NCBI RefSeq assembly: GCF_000002235.5
Contig: NW_022145594.1
Coordinates: 22,375,890 to 22,439,889 of the forward strand
Origin: Strongylocentrotus purpuratus
Taxonomy: Eukaryota > Echinodermata > Echinoidea > Camarodonta > Strongylocentrotidae
Length of the DNA: 64,000 nucleotides
Direction: 5' to 3'
Made by a program: the position numbers and the translations under genes. This document shows, in pieces, positions 33,770-44,775 of the stretch. The notes under the pieces are model-generated. The model searched no databases, was not told the origin of the DNA, and saw nothing but the letters and a program-made list of their open reading frames with translations. The stretch's first letter is position 1, and every line of letters starts with the position of its first letter.

Positions 33770-35790
33770 AATTACGCCTAAATTTTGTAAACTAAATCAT
33801 GTTTATACAATTTGTATTAAAAAGATATGCTGAATTGATGAATCTGCAGATGTGTCTACAGCCACAGGTACATTATGAAGTGATTTAAAATTGTTTTGTC
33901 TGATAAATGTAGGTGCAACCTACACTCAAACTTTTATTCATTTTACATGCTTGGGCACAAGCTAATATTTCAGCTCGATTGCCATGGCTACCAGTCATTC
34001 CTGACAGTGACAGCTTGGCCTAGACTCTTGGGCGGAACTATCTGAAAATAAAACACAAATAATCAACAGTTGATTAACTACTTTCAAATTTTGGTCAGAA
34101 GAAAATTCAAACCTACCACTAACAATTCTGGAACAAATAAGACTTAGAGACCTACAGACTACAGTACAGTGCAGTAAATTTTACTTTTACTTTTTCCCCT
34201 TTCACGAAGCTCATTTTGGGAGATAACATAAACAAAGACAATCTTTGGTCTAATGTTAGATTGAACTGAAATGGAAAAGTTGGGCTCTAACGATAAGGGC
34301 CTTGTAAAATCTCCATTCCAGGCTGCGTTTACATCTTGGTTAGGCCAACTGTCGGCTCGTTATCTAAGTAAGATGTAGACTTGATTTCAGGAAAGGGACT
34401 AACTTCGCTATAGACTTTAACTACTTAGGGCTTTCTTAGGCCATGACATGGCAAGTACAACTTGGTGCAAGCACATTTATGAGATAGTACTGCAAGAATG
34501 TGTATGTTTGTTCTTGACTTTAAAAGAGATACCGGTAGTCATTCTGTAAATCAATGATTACTAGTAACTGAGTGGGGAGGGAGTGCCTAGTCACTGCCTA
34601 CATGAAAGGTGCCTTAATTTTTTTTTTTAAGTTAGAATATTATTGACACTATAACTAAGACCAATTATCAATGGAGTAGATCTTTGATATTTTAATGAGG
34701 TCTAAACCTTTTTATTTTTGTTTCAGGATGATGTTTTTCTTCAGTAAAATAAATGAAGGCAAATTCCCTGATAACTGAGACAAATTCAGAGAGAGGAAGG
34801 AGAACTACTGAGCTGCTGAATGTCTGACAGGTAGGCTGTACGAATAAGTTGTTGTTTGTATGCCCAGGTACTTCAAGGATGGCATTTGTTCATTCACATT
34901 TTTCCATCAATACTTTCATGTAATTGATTAATATGCACTCCACTTTTACCACAATGTACATGCAAGACCTTTTTAATGTTTAACAGAAATAGGTTTCAAT
35001 GTGCTTCCTTTCATTCTTTTCTCTTTTCATTCAACAGACATACTTGCAAGGACTATGAAGTTCTACTTAGCCTCTTCAATGAACCAGACTCCATCTGCTG
35101 TAACTGTGACTGCATGGGGATCAAAACCTGTGTATTATAATCCTCATACATGAAGCTATGGTAACAAACAAGCAACCATTGATAAAAAGCCTGATATGTC
35201 CTTGTTGTGTGTGTGAACCACAAAGCAACCATCACTCATAAGGATGTTTTTATGTACATCAGATGTTCATTGTTTCACTGGAAAAATTGTGATTTTGAAT
35301 CATTTAAGAAATCATGTTTTATAATGCGTTTTATAATATAGTGCAAGTCATGATATAACAGATTCCCTGCAAAAGAAACACGGCTCAAAAGTAGACTAAG
35401 CTTTGTTTTTAAAAAATGGGAGAAATTAGTGTAACAAATACATAACATTTAATTCTAATAGTTTCAAGTAGCAGATTATGAGGCTATTGGAGCTTAATAT
35501 TTGACCTTCAATTTTATAATCGTATTCATCGTGAATTCCAATTTTTTCTGTTTTAAGAAAAATAAATAAATTGAACATAATTGTTGATATGTTATATACA
35601 ATATTCCTTTCATATCTTTTGATTTTAAGTGTGCATACTGTTGGGTTCATTGAATTATACATGGAAAAAGTCTTGAAATAGAACAGTGAGAGAACAGAGA
35701 GCGAGCGAGAGAGAGAGATAGAGTAAAAGAGAAAGGGAACCGAATGAGAAAGAACAATATAATGGTGAGAGAAATAAACAATGATGTGAG
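33770..35790. other. Harbinger interior without recognisable gene
   Basis: AT-rich sequence inside the Harbinger element. Frames at 35053-35235 and 35426-35860 (minus) have no domain; the latter crosses a GA-rich simple repeat (35690-35825). Confidence 0.45.
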
Positions 35791-35849
35791 ATAGTGTGTG
35801 TGTGTGAGAGAGAGAGAGAGATGGAGATAGGAAGAAAGAGTTGGGGGGG

Positions 35850-36290
35850 GGGGGGGTCAAATGCCCCTTTTTATATAGGAAAGTTCCCTTTTAACTTTGT
35901 AAGAAGTGCCCCTTTTTCCATAGGTAAAGTGCCCCTTCCCCTTTTCACCTCTGATAAGTGCTCCTTTAATTTTGACACGGGCCCCTTTTCCTTTGACAAG
36001 TTTCCATTTCCTTTGCAATAAGTGCCCCTTTTCACTTTTGAGAAGTGCCCCTTCACCTCTGATAATTGCCCCATTTAAATCTGAGAGGTGCCCCTATTAA
36101 CAAAATTATCGGTGCCCCTTTTCTTTCAACACATGCACATTTCCTTTATTATAAGTGCCTCTTTTTCATTCTCATAAGTGCCCCTTTTAAAATATGTTCA
36201 ATGCCCCTTTTCAGGTGCGATATGTGACCCTTTTCACCTCTGATAATTTCCCTTTTAACAATGATACAATTCCAGCAAGTGCCCTTTTTG
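35850..36290 (+). repeat. Degenerate tandem repeat 'agtgcccctttt'
   Basis: The word gtgccccttt recurs about every 20-35 bp from 35865 to 36290 (e.g. near 35907, 35930, 36023, 36046, 36089, 36112, 36178, 36284), interspersed with 'cacctctgataa' and 'ttcctttgac'. A G run precedes it (35842-35855). Frames through it are low-complexity artefacts. Confidence 0.7.
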
Positions 36291-36332
36291 TTGGTGCTGC
36301 CCCCCGCTTTGGAAGTCGCTCCGCCGTCCCTG

Positions 36333-36486
36333 GACGTCATATTGCTCAAGTTGTCGAGGTGATGCATCCTCTCCACACTGCGCGCATCCATTGTCTAAGC
36401 CCATTGTCTTAGTTTATTGTGACGTCATATTGCTCAAGTTGTCGAGGTGATGCATCCTCTCCACACTGCGCGCATCCATTGTCTTA
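36333..36486 (+). repeat. 88-bp tandem duplication
   Basis: 'Gacgtcatattgctcaagtt', then 'gtcgaggtgatgcatcctct' and 'ccacactgcgcgcatccatt', occurs at 36333 and again at 36421, almost without change. It lies in the right subterminal part of the Harbinger element. Confidence 0.85.
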
Positions 36487-36789
36487 GTGCATTATGACGT
36501 CGCAGCTTCGGTACTGAGCATGTGCAGAAACCGTAACCATGGTGAATAATCCATGGACTAAGTTAGGCCAGGTTTAAACCATGGATCAGTTAGGCCACCT
36601 TTCGAGAAATGAAAATGACTTAGGTCAGCGGCCTAAGTTAAGCCTGGCCTAACTAAACCACGGTTTAACTTAGGCCAGGTTTAACTTAGGCCGCTTTCGA
36701 GAATACCACCCAATGACTTTTAAACCTAGCAAATTAGCGCACTTACAAATCAGGACTTCTGGATATAAAGTCTTTGAAGTGCACATACT

Positions 36790-37021
36790 GTCGGTGGGCT
36801 GATAAAACCTTGTATCTCAAAAATGTTAAATGTTCAGGAGAGCCAAAAGGAGATGGCTGTCTTAACACTAGCCTTCTTTTTACCATGTCATAGTTTCTCT
36901 ATCTTTTCAGACTGAAATGTAAAATTTTGACAGAACTAAATCTGGTTTTCTTGCCACAAGGTTCTATAAACAAGTAATTTTCCCCAAAAATTTGGTTACA
37001 AGGTTTTATCAGCCCACCGAC
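36790..37021. mobile_element. MITE with about 25-bp TIRs
   Basis: The left end GTCGGTGGGCTGATAAAACC (then ttgta) is mirrored exactly at 36997-37021. The interior is non-coding. The target duplication is unclear. It lies about 80 bp outside the Harbinger right end. Confidence 0.7.
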
Positions 37022-37170
37022 GTTTTAGCCGATTATAGACACACAAAACCTGTGGGGGGAGGGGGGGGGGGAATCTATTAGCTGCCCAATGAAAAATCCT
37101 AAAACGGGCCTCCAGCACCCTTCGGGAAAAGAGCATAAAGAATTTTACTTTTGACAAGCATTAAACACAA

Positions 37171-37508
37171 GGGTCCGAATTCACAAAGGCAGAATAACTT
37201 TAAACCATGGAATAAGGGTCGAATAACTATGGGGCACCAAGTGTACCCTATATGCTTTTGTTACAAAATCAATAATTTTGTTACAATATCACTCGCAATT
37301 TTGTAACAAAATCACCAGTGAGAATTGATTTTGAAACAAATCAATCTCTGAGTGATTTTGTTACATAATCAACCCCCACTAGTGATTTTGTTTAAAGTAA
37401 AATTGTGGGTCATTTTGTAATAAAAGCATATAGGGTACACTTGGCGCCCCATAATTTATTCCACCCTTATTCCATAGTTTAAGTTATTCCACCTTTGTGA
37501 ATTGGGCC
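37171..37508. mobile_element. MITE with about 90-bp imperfect TIRs
   Basis: The left arm (gaattcacaaaggcagaata, then ggaataagggt, ggggc.ccaagtgtacccta and tatgctttt) is mirrored at 37420-37508. The middle contains several 'gattttgttacaaaatca' words in both orientations. Ends resemble GGGYCC-AATTCACAAAGG MITEs. Target duplication not resolved. Confidence 0.7.
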
Positions 37509-37921
37509 ATGATTTTTAAATGAGTGCATGTGGACAAAATAACTAAAATATCATTCTTACCATATACAATGATGAAAGAAGAAGCTGAAGTTGGACTATT
37601 TAGAACTGGTTCAGTATGTATCTCTTAGAATTTGTTAAAGCTTTTAATACAGTAATTGTAATGGGTGGAGGAAAAAGGCAAGTTTTTGATAATATCCATT
37701 GAGTAATTGACATAAATCTGTTTCAGTTTATCAAATTTCCCAACAAGGTTTCAAACTGAAAGGAAAAATTAACCTCTAATTAAAAGAATTTATCTGCATA
37801 ATAGAAACATGCAGTGAATATAAGGTTACTGTTTACTTTATACATCATTACAAGTGCATCATTGGACAGGACAAGTCTGGTATGTTACACCACACATCTT
37901 CTGTACAAAACTAACTCATAT

Positions 37922-38251
37922 TCATGTTTTCTTTGAGAAGAGATAAGCACGGAAACTACTCAAGGCAGGGGTGTCTCTGATACGCTTGTCATCTTGTTCA
38001 TAGATCATCTTTTGGAAGAAGAGCCAGGTTCCTTCTACGTTGCTTTGATAAGCACAGTCTATGATGAAGTGTGCTTTGTAGCACACATCTACTGCATCTA
38101 TAAGTGACTTGTGAGGGATGCACTCCTTTTCAATCACCGTGAAAGTCTGCTGAGGCCTGAGCTTGGATGACGAGAACAGTTCAATGATGAAGAATTGGGG
38201 ACGGGTAGTTGGGTCAATCTGTTGCAGGTATGATGGCATGTGAGTGGTTCC
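37922..38251 (-). CDS. SAMD3-like gene, last exon
   Basis: The acceptor 'ttttcttcttcag' precedes GGA in phase 0. The 109-codon peptide begins GTTHMPSYLQQIDPTTRPQ and contains QQTFTVIEKECIPHKSLIDA, then FIIDCAYQSNVEGTW and ends YLFSKKT and a stop. This is a continuous, bias-consistent coding segment and the strongest part of the gene. Confidence 0.85.
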   Translation of the reverse strand, partial: GTTHMPSYLQQIDPTTRPQFFIIELFSSSKLRPQQTFTVIEKECIPHKSLIDAVDVCYKAHFIIDCAYQSNVEGTWLFFQKMIYEQDDKRIRDTPALSSFRAYLFSKKT

Positions 38252-41200
38252 CTGAAGAAGAAAAAAAAAAAGACTTATTATATAGTAGGGAATATAGCAG
38301 ACACACTTTATCAGGATGCCAATTAGCATTTAATGGAAACAAAATTCCCTGATGAAAGTTTACAAAGTGTCTTGCTTGCTGAATTTTTTAATTTACATGC
38401 ATGTATCATATTTTTGTATCTTAATGATGCATTCATGGCCTCCCTTCACCAGAGGGTTGACTGTTTGATATGGAAAGCATGAAAGTCTGACCATGCACTG
38501 CATGACTAAACACAACATTCCTTGATTTATCCCTGGTTTGAAGGACTGTCAGCAAATACCCTGATGTCCCTAACTGCATTAACCAAGGGGAAGCAATTAA
38601 TTTTCCAGGTTTCATATAACAGAGGCTGCATGCCATGGGTATATTGCGTATTAATTGTCCAATTTACTAACCCTAAGCAATTAATTTGTTTTTTTCTCCA
38701 TATCAATTTTTAATTTGATTGTTCTCGGGCTAATTTTGGTACTGCGTAAATAATTAAGCATATATCAGAGGGTGTCTGTGCTAAAATGGTGCAAAAGCTC
38801 TTAATACTCTGTAATGCCTATGAATCAACTGCATATATTACGTTTGAGTCAGACTGAAACCTGGATGCAAAGCCAATAGAACATAATGTAAAGTAAATCT
38901 AGCACAAAAAGAAAAAGTCTACAATCATATATCCAATAGTCCCTTTCCCAGTAAGATATTCCTTGCTAGCCTTCTAAGGTGTCAAATTGACAGCCATAAA
39001 CCGCTACCACAACACCTCTAGGGTTACGGACATGCTAGCTCAGCTTGCAACGAACACTCACGTTCACGTATCACGTATCACGTATCACGTTTTGCGCTGT
39101 TTCGTAAAATAGGTGACTCTAATTTACGAAGTGTAGGGTCTACCATTCGTTGTTTTCCACGCCGGTAAAACACGAATGATCACGTCTTCCAAAACGTGAC
39201 GTGAGTGTTTAATCAATATTTTTATAATTGCAAGCGCTTGTTACTAAGACTAGTCATGACGTCACCGTAATATGTATGATTTGTGTGTACGGTACGAGTA
39301 GCCTATACGTATCGCCTGCGCCTAGCTAGCTGACAACAACGCGTCGCGACGATATCGACAAAGTCGGAGAATGGGTGAGTAATTGATTGCAATATGAGTA
39401 GATTTAGTGAATTTAGTGATTAATTTTGAAAAATTTGTAATAGTTTTCGTGATCTTCGGTAATTTCTTTTCATTTTGAGACTGTTCTCAACAGATTTTTG
39501 GGGAAAAGGCTAGGGAATATTTCTCTTCAAATTGCACTTTGATTTTCATCGTCGTGAAGTAGTTTGACTGCGGTTTGCCGTCATGTCACCCAGTTAGGGC
39601 CCGGGGTTCCGGCAGGCCCACCCCGTGGAATTGCGGTGCTCATCTGCAAATTTGATCGTCATCATGAATCTAATTCATCAATCATTGATTGAATTTAAAT
39701 CTAGATTTAACGTACACCTTGAAATAATCTATGAAGTATGATTTCTTTAATAATCCAAGTGGGTTAATTCTTGTTAAAATCTTTAGTAGACCCTTTTTCT
39801 AGACGTGGACTCTGTTGAGGTACTCACTACCCCCCCCCCCCCCCCCCCACCCCACTGAGCAAAATATTGGCCGGCACGATTTTCAAATTTCAGCACACTA
39901 AATTTAAAATTTGCAATTATACACGCAATGGCCCAACGTATAAATTTACTCTTACTCATGTATTATACATTTGTTTCTATATTTTGTATATTGTTTGCAT
40001 AGACTACCTTATGTTTTATATAATTATCCATATTTGTTGTATAACTGATTTGTTTGATTGCAGAAAATAAAGTCTTTGAAATGAAATGAAATGACAAATT
40101 GGTGGTGTCAACTTCAGACCAAAATTATCTGTGACCATGGATAATCAAACAACTCCAAACCCTATTTTATTTAGGCCTAGATCTAGATGTAAACCTGGAA
40201 CTTATTAATAAAAATATTCAAAAAACAACAACTAGGATTTGTTTACTTAATGTTTAGCTGTTGTGTGGGTCCAGCATGCTTGTCTGGTTGTCATAACTCA
40301 TATTCATGAGGAGTCTACATTAAAGATTTGTTTCCAAATTGTGCAGTTCATGTTGATAAATATATTTTTGTTGGACGTTGTATATGAAATGACCCCTAGT
40401 CCACAATTATGTTTACTTATCTGTAGTCCACCTCTTCTTGTTATAATAAACTAATTCTGCTTAGTACTTCTTCGTGCTCATAGGCCATAGAAAGCACTGT
40501 GTGAGGTACAAGTTAAATTTTCCATTAGTTTTACTTTATACTGTGGTTCATTAAATAGGAATGTTGATTTCCACACCATGTTAAATTTAAGGCCAACCAT
40601 GACATAAAAAATAGCTTTTATGCTTGATCTATTTTATTGTTAAGGAGAAAGGGATGCCTTGATTATTGTATTGGTTTTTTCCTTCTTTTTGTTCCAACAG
40701 ATTGAAACTAAAGAGCTGAAAGAAGCAGAAAGTCCCATGCAGGTAAAATTACCAGGTTATTTAGCACACAAATATTAAACGATCACCTACATGTATTAAT
40801 TCACTAAAAAAATAAATGGAACTAAGTTGACGTTGCAATTATAGTGCTTAGAGACTTCGGTGGTGAGCGCTTTGTAAGTAACATTTTTATTATTATTATT
40901 ATTATTATTAGCGTATATAGTGGAGGGTAAATTTTATTCTAGTTCTGCACCTAGCATACAATTTCAATTTCAATTTCAAATTTATTCACATTTCCAACAA
41001 AACATTACAAATAACTATAAGCATTTAAAACAAATTTAGGAAATACATGTTGGAAACAGAGGGGTCCACTAAAAAGCAATGCTTGTACAAGTGTGAACAC
41101 CTCAAATGAAACTTAGGAATAATGAGTAATTAAATTTACTATTCTGTAATGACAAAAGGAACTACAAAATAGGGAAAGAAAAATGGGGATGCCAACAGAG

Positions 41201-41866
41201 ACGAAAAAGGGACAAGACAATACTTTACACGACAAAGATAGAAGAACATGGTCATAATTATACAAATAGTAGACAATGACAAAAAGAAGTGAGAGATCGA
41301 GGGTACAGAAAATATACTAAATGATGAGCTGCATGTGGGGTTCAGAAGAAGATAAGGAAAGATAAATATTGATGTCTTTAATTTTTTGGGTTTACAAAGG
41401 AAAATGTGTCCTTATTTAAAGGAGGTCCTGTGTGCCCGCCCCCCCCCCCCACTCAGTGTTATTTGGGGTATGCGTATGCGTGTTCCCTCCTTTTGAAAAC
41501 ACAGACAAGGAATAGGAGTCGAGAACGGTAAAACAAATCGTCTTCTTTCTCTAATAATGAATAAAAGGTCAAAGCTTCCGCGCTTCGCGCGTAATTGGAA
41601 GGGGAGTGGCAGCGAGCTGCCCGAATATGAGTTTTTTTGATATCTTTTCTCGTTTATTTTGGTGATAAATAACACTTTCACAATAATTATGGTCAAATTG
41701 TTGCTAGCTCACTAGCCGAATTGTGAAACCAGAAAATTACTTTTTCGGGCAAGAGGCTATAGCCCTCTCCCCCCCCCCCCCCCCCCCGATGAAAATGTCC
41801 AAAATTGTACCGGTATGGTGCTTCTAATATGACCTTGAAAAAACGGTCTGCGCAATTTTGGAATTT

Positions 41867-41921
<55 letters not shown>

Positions 41922-42109
41922 ATTGGAAAATCCTGGATCCGCGCCTGGCATATGAGTAGGGAAACAAAAATGTGAAAAAGAAACCAAACATAAAAAAAGA
42001 AAAAAAAATAGAGAGAAAGGAAAGAAATAGGCCTATTATCCTGCTCCTTTTCATTTCAATTTTCTTGCAATTTATTTATTTCTATAATCTTCAGCCTTCT
42101 CCACTTGCA

Positions 42110-42143
<34 letters not shown>

Positions 42144-44732
42144 ATTATGGGATAAAAAATAGCATATGAACCTACTCATGTAAGGCATAATTTTTCCTAT
42201 CGGTCTGTATTAATTTGAAATTATGCGAGCCAAATATTGGTACGTAATGGTGACCAGCAGTGACGTAATAGGGGGTAGTGCAGGGAGGGGCGAGTTTTCC
42301 CTCTCATCCTCCGCGAAGCTTATGACGTTGCATTAAATTATTAGAGAAAGAAGACGATTTGTTGTACCGTTCTCGACTCTTAATCCTTGTCTAAATTTAG
42401 TTCCTCCACCCCCCTTCTGCGCAAAGCGCGAAAGCTTTGACGTTTCATTAAATTATTAGAGAAAGAAGACGAATCGTTGTACCGTTCTCGAAAATAATCA
42501 TCGTCTAAATTCAGCTCCCCCTTGATATCCCTCCTGCGCGAAGATCGAAAGCTTTTACGTTTCAGAAGACGATTCGCTTTATCGTTCTCGACTCTGAATC
42601 CTTGGATCAATTCAGTTCCCCCCTCCCCCTCCTGCGTGAAGCGCGGAAGCTTTGGCGTTTCATTTAATTATTAGAGAACGAAGACGATTCGTTTGTACCG
42701 TTCTCGACTCTTAAAGTCTTAATCCTTGTCTGAATTCAGTCCACCCCCTCCTGCACGAAGATCGAAATAGCTTTGACGTTTCATTAAATTATTAGAGAAG
42801 AAGACGATTCGTTGTACCGTTCTCGACTCTAATCCTTGTCTGAATTCAGTTCCCCCTCCCCTCCCGCGTTTTATGTTCCATTAAATCATTAGAGAAAGAA
42901 GACGATTCGTTGTACCGTTCTCGACTCTTAATCCTTGTCTGCATTCAGTTTTCTCCCTCCCGCGCAAAGCGCGGAAGCTATTACGCTTCATTAAATCATT
43001 AGAGAAAGAAGACGATTCGTATTACCATTCTCGACTCTTATCCCTTGTCTCAATTCAGTCCCCCCCCCCCCCCCTCCCGCGCGAAGCGCAAAAGCTTTGA
43101 CGTTTCATTAATATTATTTAAGAAAGAAGACGGTTCGCTGTAACGTTCTCGTCTCGTAATCCTTGTCTCAGTTCAGTCCCCCCCCCCCCCTCCTGCGCAA
43201 AGGCTTTGATATTTCTTAAATTATTAGAGAAAGAAGACAATCGTTGTACCGTTTTCGACTCTTAATCTTTGTCTGAATTTCAAAAGTGTTTTTTGTCTGC
43301 TCCCTTTTCTTCCTACGTCCTTTTCCTTTACTATCCTCTCTTTTTTTTTGGCCGGCTTTTTTTTTGGGGGGGGGGGGTGGCGCCCCCACCGCCCCCTAGC
43401 TACGCGCCTGCTGTCAGATGAACATATTTTGATACCTTGTAAGGCAATAAATTACGGTCAGATAAGCATTCAGGGTCCCGCCTTAGGGCCCCTGGTGGGG
43501 TCGAGGGTGTGGAAACCCCGGAAACTCTGAGGTTTTAGGCATTTGATTACGGTCAGATGAACATATTTGTATACCTTATTTGTGACACTGGCAAGACACT
43601 GATTTGCGTGAGGTCCAGCGGGCGGAGCCCCCACAAGCTCAAGGGTTTTAGGCACTAAATTACGGTCGGATGAGTATCAAGGGGCCCACCTTAGGGCCCT
43701 TAGTTGGGTCCCGGGGGCAAAGTCCCCGTTTTAGGCGTTTAATTACTTTAACTACTCTGTCTTTCTTGCTCTCTTTCTTTCTATTTCTCTTTAATATGCT
43801 TTTTCAAAAAATTCGGGGGTGGGGGAGGGAGCTGGAAGCTCCCGATCCCCGCCGTTCCGCGGGCCCTGAAATGTAGGCATCTCAAGAGGCATATTTCTTG
43901 CCTGGCTGTAAATTTAGGAATTTGTCATTTTACAACAAACGCATAAAAAAGTATAATTTACTAAAGAATGAGAAAAAAATCTCGGAAAATTATGACATTT
44001 CAGCATTATGTGTAAACCACCGTTATGGAATTAGAAATAAACCACGATTAAATTTTATTTTCCCCTAGCCCCCCCCCCCCTCTTGTTGGCGGAAAAATCG
44101 CAACTGATCTCCCCTACCTTTCTTCTTTCTCTTTTTTTCTTTTAAGTTTGCTGGGGAGAGGGGAGGGGGGGGGGCAAGGTCCTTTCGGCCCCCAACCTTT
44201 TACACACATTAATGGCGGGATTAACCGCAAATTTCCCCTTCTTTTATTTTCTTCTTCTCCAGTTTCCTTCCCTTTATCTCCTCTTTTCCTGTGTTCTTTC
44301 CATTTCTTTCCTTCTCTCTTATTTTTTTTCCTTTTTCTTTCTTTTAAGTTTAGTGGGGAGGGGGGAGGGGGAGGAGGCAAGGTCCTTTTGCCCCACCCCA
44401 CCCCGATCCACAACTTGTTGGCGGGAAAATTGCAACTAATACCCCCTTCTTTTCTTTTCCTCTTCTCCAATTTCCTTCCCTTTATCTCCTCTTTTCCCTT
44501 TTTCTTTCCATTTCCTTCCTTCTCTCTTATTTTTTTGATTTTTTTTTTTTTTTGGGGGGGAGGCAGCAGCCTAGGACGCCCCCCGATCTCCTTCTTCCCC
44601 CTTTTCTTTTCCCTTTCTCTCCTCTTTCCCTTTCCTTCTCTCTCTCTCTCTCTCTCTCTTTTTTTCCTTACTTTTTTTTTCCTTCTTTTCCCCCCCCTTT
44701 TTTTTCCTTTTTTTCCCCTTCTTTTTTTTCCA

Positions 44733-44775
<43 letters not shown>

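Larger units (their letters stand above)
32279..36711 (+). mobile_element. PIF/Harbinger DNA transposon with complete ends
   Basis: TIRs begin GGGTGGTATTCTCGAAAGCG on the left and are mirrored on the right. 'Ggcctaagtt' and 'gtttaaaccatgg' words repeat inside both ends. The element is flanked by AAT on both sides, a 3-bp duplication as Harbinger makes. A Harbinger-type transposase remnant lies at 33.4-33.75 kb. The interior also holds a perfect hairpin (32.95-33.04 kb) and tandem repeats near the right end. At 4.4 kb with intact ends it could be mobilised only in trans, because its own transposase is broken. Confidence 0.8.

Noticed and set aside
41693-42054. Poly-glycine frames
   Set aside because: Product of the 54-base C run on the other strand.
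42380-42610. Two-fold protein repeat (RKSFRSSRRRDI / RQSFRALRRRGV)
   Set aside because: It is a translation of two minisatellite units.
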